From JADKBO01 sp965230345 (GTDB lineage Bacteria; Bacteroidota; Bacteroidia; Chitinophagales; Saprospiraceae): a DNA stretch of 64,000 nt. Below are positions 16,811 through 26,328 of the stretch, in pieces. Numbering within the stretch: position 1 is the first letter of the stretch; the number at the start of each line of letters is the position of its first letter. The stretch lies in assembly GCA_965230345.1 (NCBI GenBank), contig CBDDKR010000001.1, forward strand, positions 496,001 to 560,000. Direction: 5' to 3'. The notes below the pieces were generated by a model. The model was not told the DNA's origin and did not search any database. It saw only the letters and a list, made by a program, of their open reading frames with translations. Position numbers and translations under genes: made by a program.

Positions 16811-17575
16811 ATGACAGAATATGTATTAGTTAAGTATAAATTCCAAGTTCAGATATGTAAAACTGAACCAACCATCATTGGAGTTTATAAGTCATTAGAA
16901 ATTGCAGAAAAAATATGCAAAAGGCTGCATAGAGATGAATGGCAGCGAATAGTAAAAGAGGGAATCAAAAATGATACTTTTAGTTACTATTCAGACAAAA
17001 TTAAAGCAAGTGGTTACAATTTCAATGAAAATGCGAGCGAAGAAGAAATTCAAAATTTGGTTGAATTCATTGAAACAGGAGAGGTTGCAGACCCATATGT
17101 TGGAAATACGAATTTAAAACCGTTAAGAATTGTCGAATTAGAGAAAATAACTGCAAGAATTGAAAACATCTCTGAAACAAGATATCTAATTAAAGAGGAT
17201 TATTTGTATGACACAGGGGAAATCTATATGAATTCTGAAAATAACAAATATGGTAATCCTATTTTTGTTACTGATGCTTTTGAAGTCGCTAAATCAAAAT
17301 TTGATGAATTGGAATATAACTATTTTGTTGACAAAGTATTAGGTCATAACCCAAGGATGAATTTACAGACATCAAGGTACTGGAAAGATGTAATGTATTT
17401 GGAGGAAAACAAGTTAGATGAAATAGAATTTAAATTAGTTGAAAAAGGTATTTCCCTTAACAGTCCGAAAAATATAGAAAACGTGATACAGATAAGAGAA
17501 ACTCTAAAAGAAGTGGTAGGAATTGGTGTGATTGATAACTTTTTCAGCATTGATACTTTTCAAATAGGAAAATAA
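16811..17575 (+). CDS. Hypothetical cytoplasmic protein
   Basis: A 254-residue protein with no signal peptide or membrane segment. It starts MTEYVLVKYKFQVQI and contains a YKSLEIAEKICKRLHRDEW segment, typical of small proteins that describe a residue-counting or reporter-like alpha/beta fold in Bacteroidota, but no family is recognised. ATG 16811 follows AGAAGGA at good spacing. Alone in its cassette; head GTTACCACCA matches tail TGGTGGTAAC. Confidence 0.65.
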   Translation: MTEYVLVKYKFQVQICKTEPTIIGVYKSLEIAEKICKRLHRDEWQRIVKEGIKNDTFSYYSDKIKASGYNFNENASEEEIQNLVEFIETGEVADPYVGNTNLKPLRIVELEKITARIENISETRYLIKEDYLYDTGEIYMNSENNKYGNPIFVTDAFEVAKSKFDELEYNYFVDKVLGHNPRMNLQTSRYWKDVMYLEENKLDEIEFKLVEKGISLNSPKNIENVIQIRETLKEVVGIGVIDNFFSIDTFQIGK

Positions 17576-17582
17576 AAACTGG

Positions 17583-17649
17583 TGGTAACAATGTATAAAA
17601 TGTTCATAGTGGCTAAACGCCACTACGCCATTTACACTAACCGTTACCA
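17583..17649 (+). other. attC site 22
   Basis: R'' TGGTAAC to core GTTACCA. Inner arms AGTGGCtaaacGCCACT, outer TGTATAAAATG/CATTTACA. Confidence 0.9.
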
Positions 17650-17750
17650 CCCAGCGAAGTATTGTTTGCGGAGCTAATATGTTTTATTCTCAGGAATAAA
17701 TGCGGATAAAGTAAGTTTGCGGAGAATAAAGTGTATTTTTGGTGCAAAAA

Positions 17751-18899
17751 ATGCGGAGAAAAAGAATTTATATACATGAAAATGAAAACTGGACTGAATT
17801 CACTTGGGATGAAAAATTAGTGTCCAAAGAATTAGCTGAAACAAGAAATCTTCAGGGAAGGTTATTAGGAAAGATGGAATCCTTGGGATTTGATTTACAA
17901 GATGAAGCAGTATTAAATACACTAACGTTGGAAGTTGTCAAATCGTCAGAAATAGAAGGTGAGATTCTAGATTCTGATCAAGTACGCTCTTCAATAGCTA
18001 GAAGATTGGGAATAGAATGGGCTGGAGCCGTGGAATCAGAACGGCATATTGATGGAATTGTTGAAATGATGCTGGATGCGACACAGAGATATTCTGCCCA
18101 GTTGACAAAAGAAAGATTGTTTGGTTGGCACTCATCTTTATTTCCAACGGGATGGAGTAATATGTATAAAATCGTTGTTGCAGATTGGCGCAAAGACACT
18201 ACTGGACCAATGCAAGTTGTATCAGGAGCATTGGGCAAAGAAAGAATACACTATGAGGCTCCCCCATCAGAAAGAATAGAAAATGAGATGCAAGGTTTCA
18301 TAAATTGGATTGAAAAGGATATAGAAATAGATCCAGTATTGAAATCGGCTATAGCACATTTATGGTTTATAACAATACATCCATTTGAAGATGGAAATGG
18401 AAGGATAGCAAGAGCAATTACAGAGATGTTATTGGCTAGATCAGATAATAGCGTTAAAAGATTCTACAGTATGTCGTCTCAAATAAGAATAGAAAGAAAA
18501 AAATACTATGAGATATTGGAATATACGCAAAAAAGGACATCAGAAATAACAGAATGGATAATATGGTTTTTGCAGTGTTTAAGAAATTCATTTGAATCAA
18601 CATCAGATTTATTATCAAAAATTCTGGATAAAGCTGAGTTTTGGAAACGTCATACTAAAACAATCTTGAATGAACGTCAGCATAAGATGCTAAATAAACT
18701 TTTAGATGGATTTGAGGGTAAGTTAACAACATCTAAATGGGGAAAGATATGTAAATGTTCTCAAGACACAGCATTGAGAGATATACAAGATTTGATTAGG
18801 AAGGAAATCTTGCAAAAGGAAGCGAGTGGAGGAAGAAGTACGAATTATGAATTGATAATGCCAGGTGGTAACAATGTACATGGCGATCATGTTGGCTAA
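17751..18899 (+). CDS. Fic family protein with DUF4172 N-terminus
   Basis: A 382-residue protein. Residues 1-50 (WTEFTWDEKLV, then LLGKMESLGF) match the DUF4172 domain that precedes many Fic domains. SSEIEG at 65-70 fits the inhibitory (S/T)xxxE(G/N) helix, so activity is probably self-inhibited. The catalytic Fic loop HPFEDGNGR is intact at 210-218; the His and the phosphate-binding residues are present. The C-terminus (about 310-375) is a winged-helix-like segment (SQDTALRDIQDLIRKEIL), suggesting DNA binding. Such proteins transfer AMP to a target protein; target unknown. ATG 17751 is preferred to a TTG four codons upstream. The last eleven residues are encoded by the attC itself, so the native C-terminus may have been altered on cassette formation. 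Confidence 0.9.
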   Translation: MRRKRIYIHENENWTEFTWDEKLVSKELAETRNLQGRLLGKMESLGFDLQDEAVLNTLTLEVVKSSEIEGEILDSDQVRSSIARRLGIEWAGAVESERHIDGIVEMMLDATQRYSAQLTKERLFGWHSSLFPTGWSNMYKIVVADWRKDTTGPMQVVSGALGKERIHYEAPPSERIENEMQGFINWIEKDIEIDPVLKSAIAHLWFITIHPFEDGNGRIARAITEMLLARSDNSVKRFYSMSSQIRIERKKYYEILEYTQKRTSEITEWIIWFLQCLRNSFESTSDLLSKILDKAEFWKRHTKTILNERQHKMLNKLLDGFEGKLTTSKWGKICKCSQDTALRDIQDLIRKEILQKEASGGRSTNYELIMPGGNNVHGDHVG

Positions 18900-18932
18900 A
18901 CGCCGTCACGCCGCATGTACTCACCGTTATCT
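18866..18932 (+). other. attC site 23
   Basis: R'' TGGTAAC to core GTTATCT; lies inside the 3' end of the Fic gene. Inner arms GGCtaaacGCC and outer TGTACATGGCG / CGCCGCATGTAC. Confidence 0.9.
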
Positions 18933-18972
18933 GCGAGCTAAAGTCAAATCAGAACAAAACATTGAAACTAAA

Positions 18973-19329
18973 ATGAAAATATTTATTCTATATTGGAAAA
19001 ACATTGAGATAGGAACTTTAACTGAAACAAATTGGGATATGCGTAGTGGCGGAAACATAGAATATAAATACAATTATCTTAGCAAAGAGCATGAGAATAA
19101 ACATCTATCCAAATTTATAAAACATTCAATTCAAGCTGGTATATATCTTGAGAGTGGAGATGAATCAAACTATAAAAGGATGTGTAAAGAAGAAACCCAA
19201 TTTCTTGATTTGATAAATGGATCAGAATGGAGGATCGTAAATAAAGATGGTGAAAGTCGCAAAATTCTATGCCCTGTTTTTCTTGAAGACAATGGCATCA
19301 CTTGGCAAAAAGCTTATGAACGGATTTAA
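18973..19329 (+). CDS. Hypothetical protein, first gene of a two-gene cassette
   Basis: A 118-residue cytoplasmic protein starting MKIFILYWKN, with a repeated Glu/His-rich middle (LSKEHENKHLSKFIKH). No family recognised. The frame is open further upstream but only through the previous attC, so ATG 18973, about 46 bases after the core, is chosen. The next gene follows after ten bases. Cassette head GTTATCTGC matches tail GCAGATAAC beyond the second gene, so both travel together. Confidence 0.65.
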   Translation: MKIFILYWKNIEIGTLTETNWDMRSGGNIEYKYNYLSKEHENKHLSKFIKHSIQAGIYLESGDESNYKRMCKEETQFLDLINGSEWRIVNKDGESRKILCPVFLEDNGITWQKAYERI

Positions 19330-19339
19330 ACGATAAGTT

Positions 19340-19804
19340 ATGGAATGGATTGATAACCCAAATTACTATCCTCAAGAAAAGCCGTATAAGTCAAAATATC
19401 TCTGCTTTGAATGTAGAAAGTGTTTTAAAAGAAAAGTAGCTATTAACATTCCTAAATTAAACAATGAAATCCAAAAGGCGAAATGTCCAGAATGTGGAAA
19501 ATCAAGCTCTTGGGTTGGGCCAAAATTTAGACCACCCAAATCCAACAATACGAATGAATGGGAATCGATTAGAACTCTTTCTAACATTGGAATTCTTCAT
19601 TTTAGAGGATTTGCAACTAATAAAATAAAAATTCCAACAAGTAGAAAGTCATTAATAGAAGAACTCAAACCGATACGTAACATTTGTGAGAATAATATAG
19701 AAAGATGGTTAAGACAAGATCATTCTAAAGAAAACAAAGAACAAATAGGAATCTTTTCAGATATAATTAAGAAAATAGATTCTGAAATAAAAGCCAGCAG
19801 ATAA
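19340..19804 (+). CDS. Zinc-ribbon protein
   Basis: A 154-residue protein with C22-x2-C25-x2-C28 and C49-x2-C52, consistent with a zinc ribbon like those of small DNA/RNA-binding proteins (CFECRKC...CPECGKS). Residues 60-100 are basic and the C-terminus is a long charged helix. It probably binds zinc and perhaps nucleic acid; beyond that unknown. Second gene of the cassette; the TAA stop lies in R''. Confidence 0.7.
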   Translation: MEWIDNPNYYPQEKPYKSKYLCFECRKCFKRKVAINIPKLNNEIQKAKCPECGKSSSWVGPKFRPPKSNNTNEWESIRTLSNIGILHFRGFATNKIKIPTSRKSLIEELKPIRNICENNIERWLRQDHSKENKEQIGIFSDIIKKIDSEIKASR

Positions 19805-19862
19805 CAAGCGATGACCACAGCATAGGCTATCGCCTACGCAGGGTATCGCAAGACCGTTGTCG
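19799..19862 (+). other. attC site 24
   Basis: R'' AGATAAC to core GTTGTCG; arms CATAGGCtatcGCCTACG and GCGATgacc/GGGTATCGC. Confidence 0.9.
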
Positions 19863-19872
19863 GTAATATAAA

Positions 19873-20430
19873 ATGGAAAAATTATTAGAAGATATTGTAA
19901 AAGAAAAATTCACTACTGCAGCGAATTTTAGTTATAACCTAGATAGGGAACTCAGACTTATATCTTCCAATGTTGAGCCAACACAACTAGAATTATTAAA
20001 GATGGACTTCAACCGATACTTAGAAAAAGGGAAATTCGCGGTGCTAAATACCTTTGCGGGTGGAATTTTGTTTTTAAAAGTGTCTGAACCTATTGAAAAA
20101 ATAAGAATAGAATCACGAACCAGTTTAAAGGACTTTGAAGCCTCAGTTATATACAAATACGAGAAAAGAAGACCTGAAAACATTAAATACAAACCTAACG
20201 TTGGAAAAATAGAATCAACTTCTTGGAATGTTGAGTTAATGTTTCCAAACTTCTTTGAATATTCAAAAGAGATTCAGAAAGCTCTACTTCTTCTTATTGG
20301 AAGAAAAGTTAAGCGAATTTGCGAATACGGACGAAATAATTTTGCTTATATGAAGATTGAAAATGAATTCGAAATTGAAATACTTATTGACAATCAAATT
20401 GAAACGAAACTTAGAGTTGAAATGATATGA
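19873..20430 (+). CDS. Hypothetical protein, first of an overlapping pair
   Basis: A 185-residue cytoplasmic protein, helical at the start then beta-rich (EFEIEILIDNQIETKLRVEMI at the end). No motif recognised. ATG 19873 is 17 bases after the core; its TGA overlaps the next ATG by four bases (ATGATA), indicating translational coupling. Cassette head GTTGTCGGT matches tail ACCGACAAC after the second gene. Confidence 0.65.
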   Translation: MEKLLEDIVKEKFTTAANFSYNLDRELRLISSNVEPTQLELLKMDFNRYLEKGKFAVLNTFAGGILFLKVSEPIEKIRIESRTSLKDFEASVIYKYEKRRPENIKYKPNVGKIESTSWNVELMFPNFFEYSKEIQKALLLLIGRKVKRICEYGRNNFAYMKIENEFEIEILIDNQIETKLRVEMI

Positions 20431-21209
20431 TAATACTTAATCAAGAAAAGGATGAATTCAAAGAATACTTAGTAAGTGCATTTAATGAAATTGAATCAAA
20501 CTACGGCAAAGTGGAATCAATGGGAATTGAACTATCTGAAAAGAATAAAACAATTTCGATTCACTTTAATGTAAACAGAAAAATTGACAAACAAATTAAA
20601 ACTTGTTCTCAATTCGAATATCAAAATGTGTATCAAACTAAATATCAGTTAGGGGAACCAAATGAAAAAGGTTTTATATATGATTTGAGATTATGGACGG
20701 GAATTAGAGAAGCAACAAAAGACATCCAATTACCAACAGTTCTTTGTTGCTTTGATGAACCCAAGTTTAATTACTTTGCAATTGAGACTGAATTGGAAAA
20801 ATTCGGCAGATTCGTAGTTGAGCATTTCAGAGAGGAAACTATGCGAAATCATGATTGGCATCTTGACAAATTTACGAATAAGAGTCTTAAACAAATTAGA
20901 GAAGAGATACCCGATCATTGGAATGAAAATTCAATTGAAGTTCATATGAAGTCAGCTAAATTCTTTAACAGTTTGAACTTAGAACAGCTTCACTATTTTA
21001 ATGATTACATACTTAAAATGATTGACTCATCTGCATTTTGTGTCATGAGAGCTTTTGATGAGAAAACGGGATATGAAGATTCTGATATAGAGATTAAATG
21101 CATGGGAATAAATGCTACTGAATTACCATTAATAGGAAATGGAAATTTATCAGGTGAATATTTAGATTGGGTTGAACGTTTTAGTTGTTACGGCGAATTC
21201 AAAACATAA
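20427..21209 (+). CDS. Hypothetical protein, second of an overlapping pair
   Basis: A 260-residue protein coupled to the one before it by ATGA-type overlap. Two paired cysteines (CC at about 108-109), several acidic stretches, and a helical middle (LEKFGRFVVEHFREETMRN). No signal peptide. The conserved pairing and shared cassette suggest the two proteins act together, possibly as effector and partner, but this is inference only. Confidence 0.65.
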   Translation: MIILNQEKDEFKEYLVSAFNEIESNYGKVESMGIELSEKNKTISIHFNVNRKIDKQIKTCSQFEYQNVYQTKYQLGEPNEKGFIYDLRLWTGIREATKDIQLPTVLCCFDEPKFNYFAIETELEKFGRFVVEHFREETMRNHDWHLDKFTNKSLKQIREEIPDHWNENSIEVHMKSAKFFNSLNLEQLHYFNDYILKMIDSSAFCVMRAFDEKTGYEDSDIEIKCMGINATELPLIGNGNLSGEYLDWVERFSCYGEFKT

Positions 21210-21217
21210 AATACTAC

Positions 21218-21288
21218 CGACAACAATAGATATCAGATCATATCTCTTCGTTCCTCAGAGAGACGATCGATATCATTCACCGTTATAC
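21218..21288 (+). other. attC site 25
   Basis: R'' CGACAAC to core GTTATAC; long arms GATATCagATCATATCTC / GACGATCGATATC. The same arm type closes the cassette at 61719. Confidence 0.9.
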
Positions 21289-21769
21289 GCCATTGAGTGA
21301 AAGTCAGATAAAGGAAGTTTACGCAAGAAAAGAGCTTATCCCAAATCGTTTGCGGCTTAAAAAAGTAGGGTAGAGCAATAGTGAAGGAGAATTTCGGCTT
21401 GCTTGCGAACATTGAATAAAAGATGAAACAGATTCTTAAAGGACAAATAGAAAAATTGGAGCCACAAAGTATAAACAAAAATCTGAGATATTGAAAGACG
21501 TTCGTTGCCTTTAAAGGATGTTTATAAAATGTAAACCAATCATGTTCTAGGACGCAAGCCCAGATGTGTGCAATAGCTACAAGACTTAAACAGATAAAAT
21601 TAATGAAGCAGATTATACGAGCGTTAATTTGTAAAGAGAAGAGCTTCGGATTAAATAATAGATGGTTGTAAAGCCGCAAACTAGACGAAACCTAGGAGTG
21701 TTATACGGCGTATAACACTATGTATCAGTCCACACCGCCAAGTAGGCGAAGTGTCGGATACATTTACCG
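21283..21769 (+). repeat. Non-coding cassette, family A copy 8
   Basis: In tandem with copy 9. Right half (GAAGAGCTTCGGATTAAATA, CTAGACGAAACC) matches copy 15. Reverse frame of 148 codons spans the whole cassette and is the longest in the family; it is not intact elsewhere. Confidence 0.85.
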
Positions 21770-21775
21770 TTATAC
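21710..21775 (+). other. attC site 26 (family A type)
   Basis: R'' GTATAAC to core GTTATAC; variant inner arms CACcGCCaagtaGGCgaGTG. Confidence 0.9.
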
Positions 21776-22251
21776 GCCATTGAGTGAAGGTCAGATAAAG
21801 GGAGCTTAAGAAAGGAAAGAGCTTATCCCGATTCGTTTGCGGCTTAAAAAAGTAGGGTAGAGTTAAGATAAAGGATGTGTTCGGCTTGCTTGAGTTGTAG
21901 AGTGAAAATTGAAGGAAATTTTTATATGATTTAAAAGAGGAATTTAAGCAAAAAAGAATGATTAAAAGTTGGATGAATTGAAAGACTTTCTTTGCTTTTA
22001 TAAGATGTAGACGAAACGTAAAGAAGGCATGTTCTAGGGCGCAAGCCCAGATGTGTACAAAAGTTACAAGACATAAACAGATGAATGAAGCTAATGATGC
22101 AATCAAAATTTTCAAAGATGATAAGCTTCGAATTAAATAATAAATGGTTGTAAAGCCGCAAACTAGACGGAACTGAGGAGTGTTATACGGCGTATAACAC
22201 TATGTATCACTTCACATCTCCAAAAAGTCGATGTGCCGGATACATTTACCG
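21770..22251 (+). repeat. Non-coding cassette, family A copy 9
   Basis: The middle (21860-21990) is the most divergent of the family (AAGATAAAGGATGTGTTCGG, TTTTTATATGATTTAAAAG), but flanking blocks and the terminal palindrome are kept. Confidence 0.85.
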
Positions 22252-22257
22252 TTAGGA
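22192..22257 (+). other. attC site 27 (family A type)
   Basis: R'' GTATAAC to core GTTAGGA; inner arms CACATC/GATGTG. Confidence 0.9.
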
Positions 22258-22317
22258 GCAACTTTTTGACAAATGCACAAATTTTAAATCTTCATATTAT
22301 ATAGAAAAATTGTAACA

Positions 22318-23145
22318 ATGTATAAATTTATTAGTCTTGCAGTTGTTTTTATTTTTAACATTTTTTTTGGACAAATTATTGGTCAAACTCCTCATACTAT
22401 TTCGGAGCGATCAAAACACCACTATGAAAAGTATTGGGATGATTATTGTGAAACTTATAATGAAAACGGGATTCTTGTAAAAAGTGAGTTGATTGATCGA
22501 CATGACGATGGAATGATTAAACATACGATTTCAATCTTCGATTCAATTTCAGGAGATTTAATTAAAAAATACAGTTCGGATAAAGAATGTATTATTCAAG
22601 AATGTGAAAATGATAATCAAGGGAGAAACATAAAATGCATTTATTATGAAAACTGCAAGCATAATAAATCAATATTATTTGAAAGGATATTTAAATACAA
22701 TGATAAAGGCCTTGTAGAAATAATAAATCACGCTGAAGAACCTTTTGCATGGATGGAAAAAACCATAGTGAGAAATCCTAATAAAATAGTGATTCATCGC
22801 TTTGATACCAATGGTAAACTAACAAAAGAACAGTCCTATAAATACATAAATGAAAGGTTAGAATCATTAGAGTCGAGGGATGTAGTCAATAAGCTAATAT
22901 GGTTGGATAAATATAATAGTAATGGCACTTTGATAAAATCAGTTAAGATGAATTTTGAAAGAGAAGTTTTAATTAATTACCAGCTGGATGAAAGAGGTCA
23001 GTTTGAATCGGAATGTGGGAATCAATATGAATATAATTCTGAAGGTGATTGGGTTAGATATATAGAAAATGAAAGATGGAACTTAGATAATCCTAATGAT
23101 TGTAAAATATCTTTCGAAAGGAAGAGAGTAATTAAATATTATTAA
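22318..23145 (+). CDS. Exported protein with repeat-like strands
   Basis: A 275-residue protein with a Sec signal peptide (hydrophobic residues 4-21, cut near IIGQT). The mature part shows short repeated beta units of the kind YNENGILVKSELI, YNDKGLVEIINH, DTNGKLTKEQSY, SNGTLIKSVKM and YNSEGDWVRYIEN: aromatic-Asn-x-x-Gly, as in YD/RHS-like or YwqK-like repeats. I infer an exported beta-repeat protein. ATG 22318. The head GTTAGGAGC pairs with tail GCCCCTAAC with one mismatch; a 100-base non-coding tail lies between stop and attC. Confidence 0.7.
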   Translation: MYKFISLAVVFIFNIFFGQIIGQTPHTISERSKHHYEKYWDDYCETYNENGILVKSELIDRHDDGMIKHTISIFDSISGDLIKKYSSDKECIIQECENDNQGRNIKCIYYENCKHNKSILFERIFKYNDKGLVEIINHAEEPFAWMEKTIVRNPNKIVIHRFDTNGKLTKEQSYKYINERLESLESRDVVNKLIWLDKYNSNGTLIKSVKMNFEREVLINYQLDERGQFESECGNQYEYNSEGDWVRYIENERWNLDNPNDCKISFERKRVIKYY

Positions 23146-23245
23146 TCAGGGTATATAAACTTTCGCGTTTTTAATTAACAATTTAAGTGAGTATTAAAAG
23201 CGTCGTAAATAAGCGACTAAATCTAATTTTAATAAATAAGGCAGC

Positions 23246-23311
23246 CCCTAACACGTGATATGAAACCAGACTTGCTGTCGCTGCGTCCGCTCCATATCAT
23301 TACCGTTATGA
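23246..23311 (+). other. attC site 28
   Basis: R'' CCCTAAC to core GTTATGA; arms GTGATATGAaa/TCCATATCAT. Confidence 0.9.
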
Positions 23312-23800
23312 CCCATCGAAGAAAAAACTCAAATTATTAGTTGTGCATAAATGAATTAGTAATTCTGCTTCGCCTTAACCATAAAATGTTCGGGGACGCT
23401 TATATATGTTGAGAATAATTAAGAGTTCAAAAAATGAGATAAAAGAGGCTCTTAAAAGCAAAAAAGCGAGGAAAAAGTTATAAATTGTGGAACAGAATCC
23501 AAAGAAAATTGAAAACATAAGAAGCTCGCACAAAGAAGGAAAATCGGGACGAAGAAGGACAAATCAAGAAAGATATTTTAAACAATTTAATGGTTAGAGC
23601 GCTGCGACTTATGAAGGGCGAAGCCGTGTGTAAACTAAGAGAAAAATCAATAAGTTGTTCATTGCTTTTACTTGAATATTTCGCTTCTTCAGAATCTTAA
23701 TAAAAGAGTAAACAGATAAAGAAAAATAGGGACGGGGTCATAACATGCGCTGATGCGACATAGGTAATAAATATGACAGACGTCGCATAGCGCAAGACCG
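23306..23800 (+). repeat. Non-coding cassette, family B copy 3
   Basis: Close to copies 1, 6 and 7 (left part ATCGAAGAAAAAACTCAAATT). The short GTG frame ends at 36 codons. Confidence 0.85.
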
Positions 23801-23806
23801 TTATGT
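23738..23806 (+). other. attC site 29 (family B type)
   Basis: R'' TCATAAC to core GTTATGT. Confidence 0.9.
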
Positions 23807-23833
23807 TCCATTAAATCATGATAAAAGATAGAT

Positions 23834-24031
23834 ATGAATAATAAAGCAGAAAAACTTTTAGAGAAGGTTGCAAAATATCGAGATAGGTCATTTATAATAA
23901 TGTCTATTATAGTGGCATATCACATTGTTACACCAAAAAGTATTGGAGGTGTAACTATAATGATAGTTTTAATTTTTCCAATATATATCTATAGTTATAG
24001 AATATTAGAAAAAGTAATGTGGATAAAATGA
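23834..24031 (+). CDS. Small two-helix membrane protein
   Basis: A 65-residue protein with two hydrophobic segments (about residues 19-33 and 38-56) joined by a short Gly-rich loop. No family recognised. Its TGA overlaps the ATG of the next gene (ATGA), so the two are coupled and share a cassette whose head GTTATGTTC matches tail GAACATAAC. Confidence 0.65.
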   Translation: MNNKAEKLLEKVAKYRDRSFIIMSIIVAYHIVTPKSIGGVTIMIVLIFPIYIYSYRILEKVMWIK

Positions 24032-24978
24032 GGATTATTCTATTATCACCAAGAATAGCAAAAGGAGAAGAAATATCTTATTTATTCTGTAGCCAAAGTG
24101 GATGGGTTGCTATTTCTGAGAAAGATAAGGATGAAATGTATCTTGAGAAGGAATTAAAAGAATTCAATCCTGAAGAGTTTCAGATTTTGACCGAAGAAGA
24201 ATTACTTTCAAGAATACCGAGTCTTAGGGGTAAGCTTAAGGAAGAAGATGAGAAATTTATAACAATAGATCGTAAAAATGGTAGGGTCTATGTTAACCCA
24301 TTACATAAAACCAAAAGTGTGTTTACTGATACAAGTTCTAGGGCAACGAATCAAGCAAATTTTACTGCAGATACTTGGACATACGTTATAAACAGAAAAA
24401 AACACTATTTAAAGATTGTATTGATAACAATATTGCTATTAATTGCATCATATATTATTTCATGGGGAATAATTGTTTTAGTATTTTGGATAGTATTCTA
24501 TGAATACTTTTCAACAATAGCTTCAATAGATAATTACAAAATGGGTACTCTAAATGCATCCATTGTAATTACAGTGAATCCTACACGAATAGCAGTATTG
24601 ACAGACGTTAGCATGGGGATTGGAAAATATCCTCTTGTTCGAGTTTGTAGATTGAATCTACCCTCAAAATATAATCAATTGAATGAAAGAATACCGTCCT
24701 CCTGTGGCTATCAAAATTGTGAAGATCAATTTTTTTGGGATTTTGTCATGCCTAACCCAATTGTATATGCGACCCATAGTGAAGATGCGATTAAACAAAA
24801 ATTGACAGAAATACCTACCCAAGATTGGGTGGATTTACAAAATTGGATTAGGTCAAATAGGCATAATTTTATCGAAGGATACTATCCAGTAAGAAATGAG
24901 GAAAGTAATTGGGGTAAGCATGAAACACCAATCTTCACTTCTTTTGGAGAGGAAAAAAGACCAGAACATAACAAGTGA
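24028..24978 (+). CDS. Membrane protein with cytoplasmic domains
   Basis: A 316-residue protein. Residues 1-120 are soluble and acidic, two membrane helices follow (about 130-150 and 152-165), then a soluble domain with NASIVITVNPTRIAVLTDVS and YPLVRVCRL, which resembles the DUF3239 pattern; I hold this loosely. ATG 24028 is preferred to an upstream GTG at 24019 because it gives an ATGA overlap with the preceding gene. The final residues (RPEHNK) and the stop run into R''. Partner of the small membrane protein before it. Confidence 0.65.
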   Translation: MRIILLSPRIAKGEEISYLFCSQSGWVAISEKDKDEMYLEKELKEFNPEEFQILTEEELLSRIPSLRGKLKEEDEKFITIDRKNGRVYVNPLHKTKSVFTDTSSRATNQANFTADTWTYVINRKKHYLKIVLITILLLIASYIISWGIIVLVFWIVFYEYFSTIASIDNYKMGTLNASIVITVNPTRIAVLTDVSMGIGKYPLVRVCRLNLPSKYNQLNERIPSSCGYQNCEDQFFWDFVMPNPIVYATHSEDAIKQKLTEIPTQDWVDLQNWIRSNRHNFIEGYYPVRNEESNWGKHETPIFTSFGEEKRPEHNK

Positions 24979-25030
24979 CATGACGATCATGCCTCCTTTG
25001 TCGGCACGCCGCATGTATTCACCGTTATGA
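24966..25030 (+). other. attC site 30
   Basis: R'' ACATAAC to core GTTATGA; arms TGACATGaCGATCATGCC / GGCACGCCGCATGT. Confidence 0.9.
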
Positions 25031-25516
25031 CCCATCGATGTAAAGAGCATTCGTGAGTCATTGAATCAATGAAAATACTATTCATCTTATGCTTAAGCGA
25101 ACAGATTTAAAACAAACATAGACGTTCTAAGGAAGATTAAAAAGTCAAAAAAGAACTAAAAGTGACTCTTAGAATAACAAATACGAGGAAAAAGTTATAA
25201 ATTGTGGAACAGAATCCAAAGCAAATTGAAAACATAAGAAGCTCGCACAAAGAAGGGAAATCTGGACGAAGAAGGACAAATCAAGAAGATATTTTAAGCA
25301 ATTTACTGGTTAGAGCGCTGCGACTTATGAAGGGCGAAGCCGTGTGTAAACAAAGAGAAAAGTCAATAATCTGTTCATTGCTTTTACTTCAATATTTCAC
25401 TGCTTCAGAATTTTAATAAAAGAGTAAACAGATAAAGAAAAATAGGGACGGGGTCATAACATGCGCTGATGCGACATAGGTAATAAATATGACAGACGTC
25501 GCATAGCGCAAGACCG
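25025..25516 (+). repeat. Non-coding cassette, family B copy 4
   Basis: Here the GTG frame from 25204 is open for 70 codons to 25416 (MEQNPKQIENIRSSHKEGKS...). In most other copies an extra base after AATCAAGAA closes it at 36 codons, so coding is doubtful. Confidence 0.8.
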
Positions 25517-25522
25517 TTGTAT
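25454..25522 (+). other. attC site 31 (family B type)
   Basis: R'' TCATAAC to core GTTGTAT. Confidence 0.9.
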
Positions 25523-25541
25523 GTCATCTGGAAAAGGAAGA

Positions 25542-26216
25542 ATGAAGCTATTTCTAATAATTATTGTTACAATTTTAGTTCAAAAGAATCTTTATGGAAT
25601 CGAAAGATATACTAAAGGTGATATATTGTTTAATTGGTCCATAAAATTGAATTTAAGAGAGAGCCCAAATATAAACTCTAAAGCTCTGGCTCAAATTGGT
25701 ATTGGTGAAAAAGTAGTTGCAAATCAGAATAAATACTCCAAAGAAGAAGATGTTCGAATAAATAAAATTACTAAGAATTGGGAGAAAGCTCTAACCGGTA
25801 ATTGGGTCGAAGTAATTTATAAGAATCAAATTGGTTATGCGTTTGACGCTTATCTTTCGAAATATGATAAAGACCGAATTTTGAACGATGAGATATTTGA
25901 ACAAAAAGATACTTTGCGAATTCCAGAATTCGAATCATTTTATCGACTAAAGAAAGAAGGTGGAATACTTAAAGAAATTGGAATAGGAATGGAATGGGGT
26001 AAAATTGTCTACTACGTTCCTGACTTTTCTATAGAAGAAGCAATCTATCTGATAAAAGAACAAGTAATCGACAACAAATTTGGGAATAGAAAATGGGAAT
26101 TCGATTTGGAGAACACAAAAATCGAAATGAAGGAAGATGACGGAATCTCCTACTTATCATTAAGGATAAAGAGAATAGAAAATCTTTGTATAATTACAAT
26201 TGAAGACTGGGTTTAG
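25542..26216 (+). CDS. Secreted SH3b-domain protein
   Basis: A 224-residue protein with a signal peptide (MKLFLIIIVTILVQKNLYG) and a bacterial SH3 domain at about residues 30-105 (LNLRESPNINSKALAQIGIGEKV, then GNWVEVIYKNQIGYAFDAYLSKY). Such domains bind peptidoglycan or other cell-wall ligands. The remaining 120 residues are unassigned. ATG 25542 follows GAAAAGGAAG, a strong ribosome site; an ATG seven codons upstream lies at the cassette head. Head GTTGTATGTC matches tail GACATACAAC. Confidence 0.8.
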   Translation: MKLFLIIIVTILVQKNLYGIERYTKGDILFNWSIKLNLRESPNINSKALAQIGIGEKVVANQNKYSKEEDVRINKITKNWEKALTGNWVEVIYKNQIGYAFDAYLSKYDKDRILNDEIFEQKDTLRIPEFESFYRLKKEGGILKEIGIGMEWGKIVYYVPDFSIEEAIYLIKEQVIDNKFGNRKWEFDLENTKIEMKEDDGISYLSLRIKRIENLCIITIEDWV

Positions 26217-26228
26217 AAAAAAAACGAC

Positions 26229-26297
26229 ATACAACAATGTGTATCAAATCATAGCATCCAAGACTGGATGCTACAATTCATACACAAACCGTTCACT
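26229..26297 (+). other. attC site 32
   Basis: R'' ATACAAC to core GTTCACT; AGCATCC/GGATGCT hairpin type. Confidence 0.9.
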
Positions 26298-26328
26298 TCC
26301 ATGAAGAAGAAAATAAAAATCGCATTGA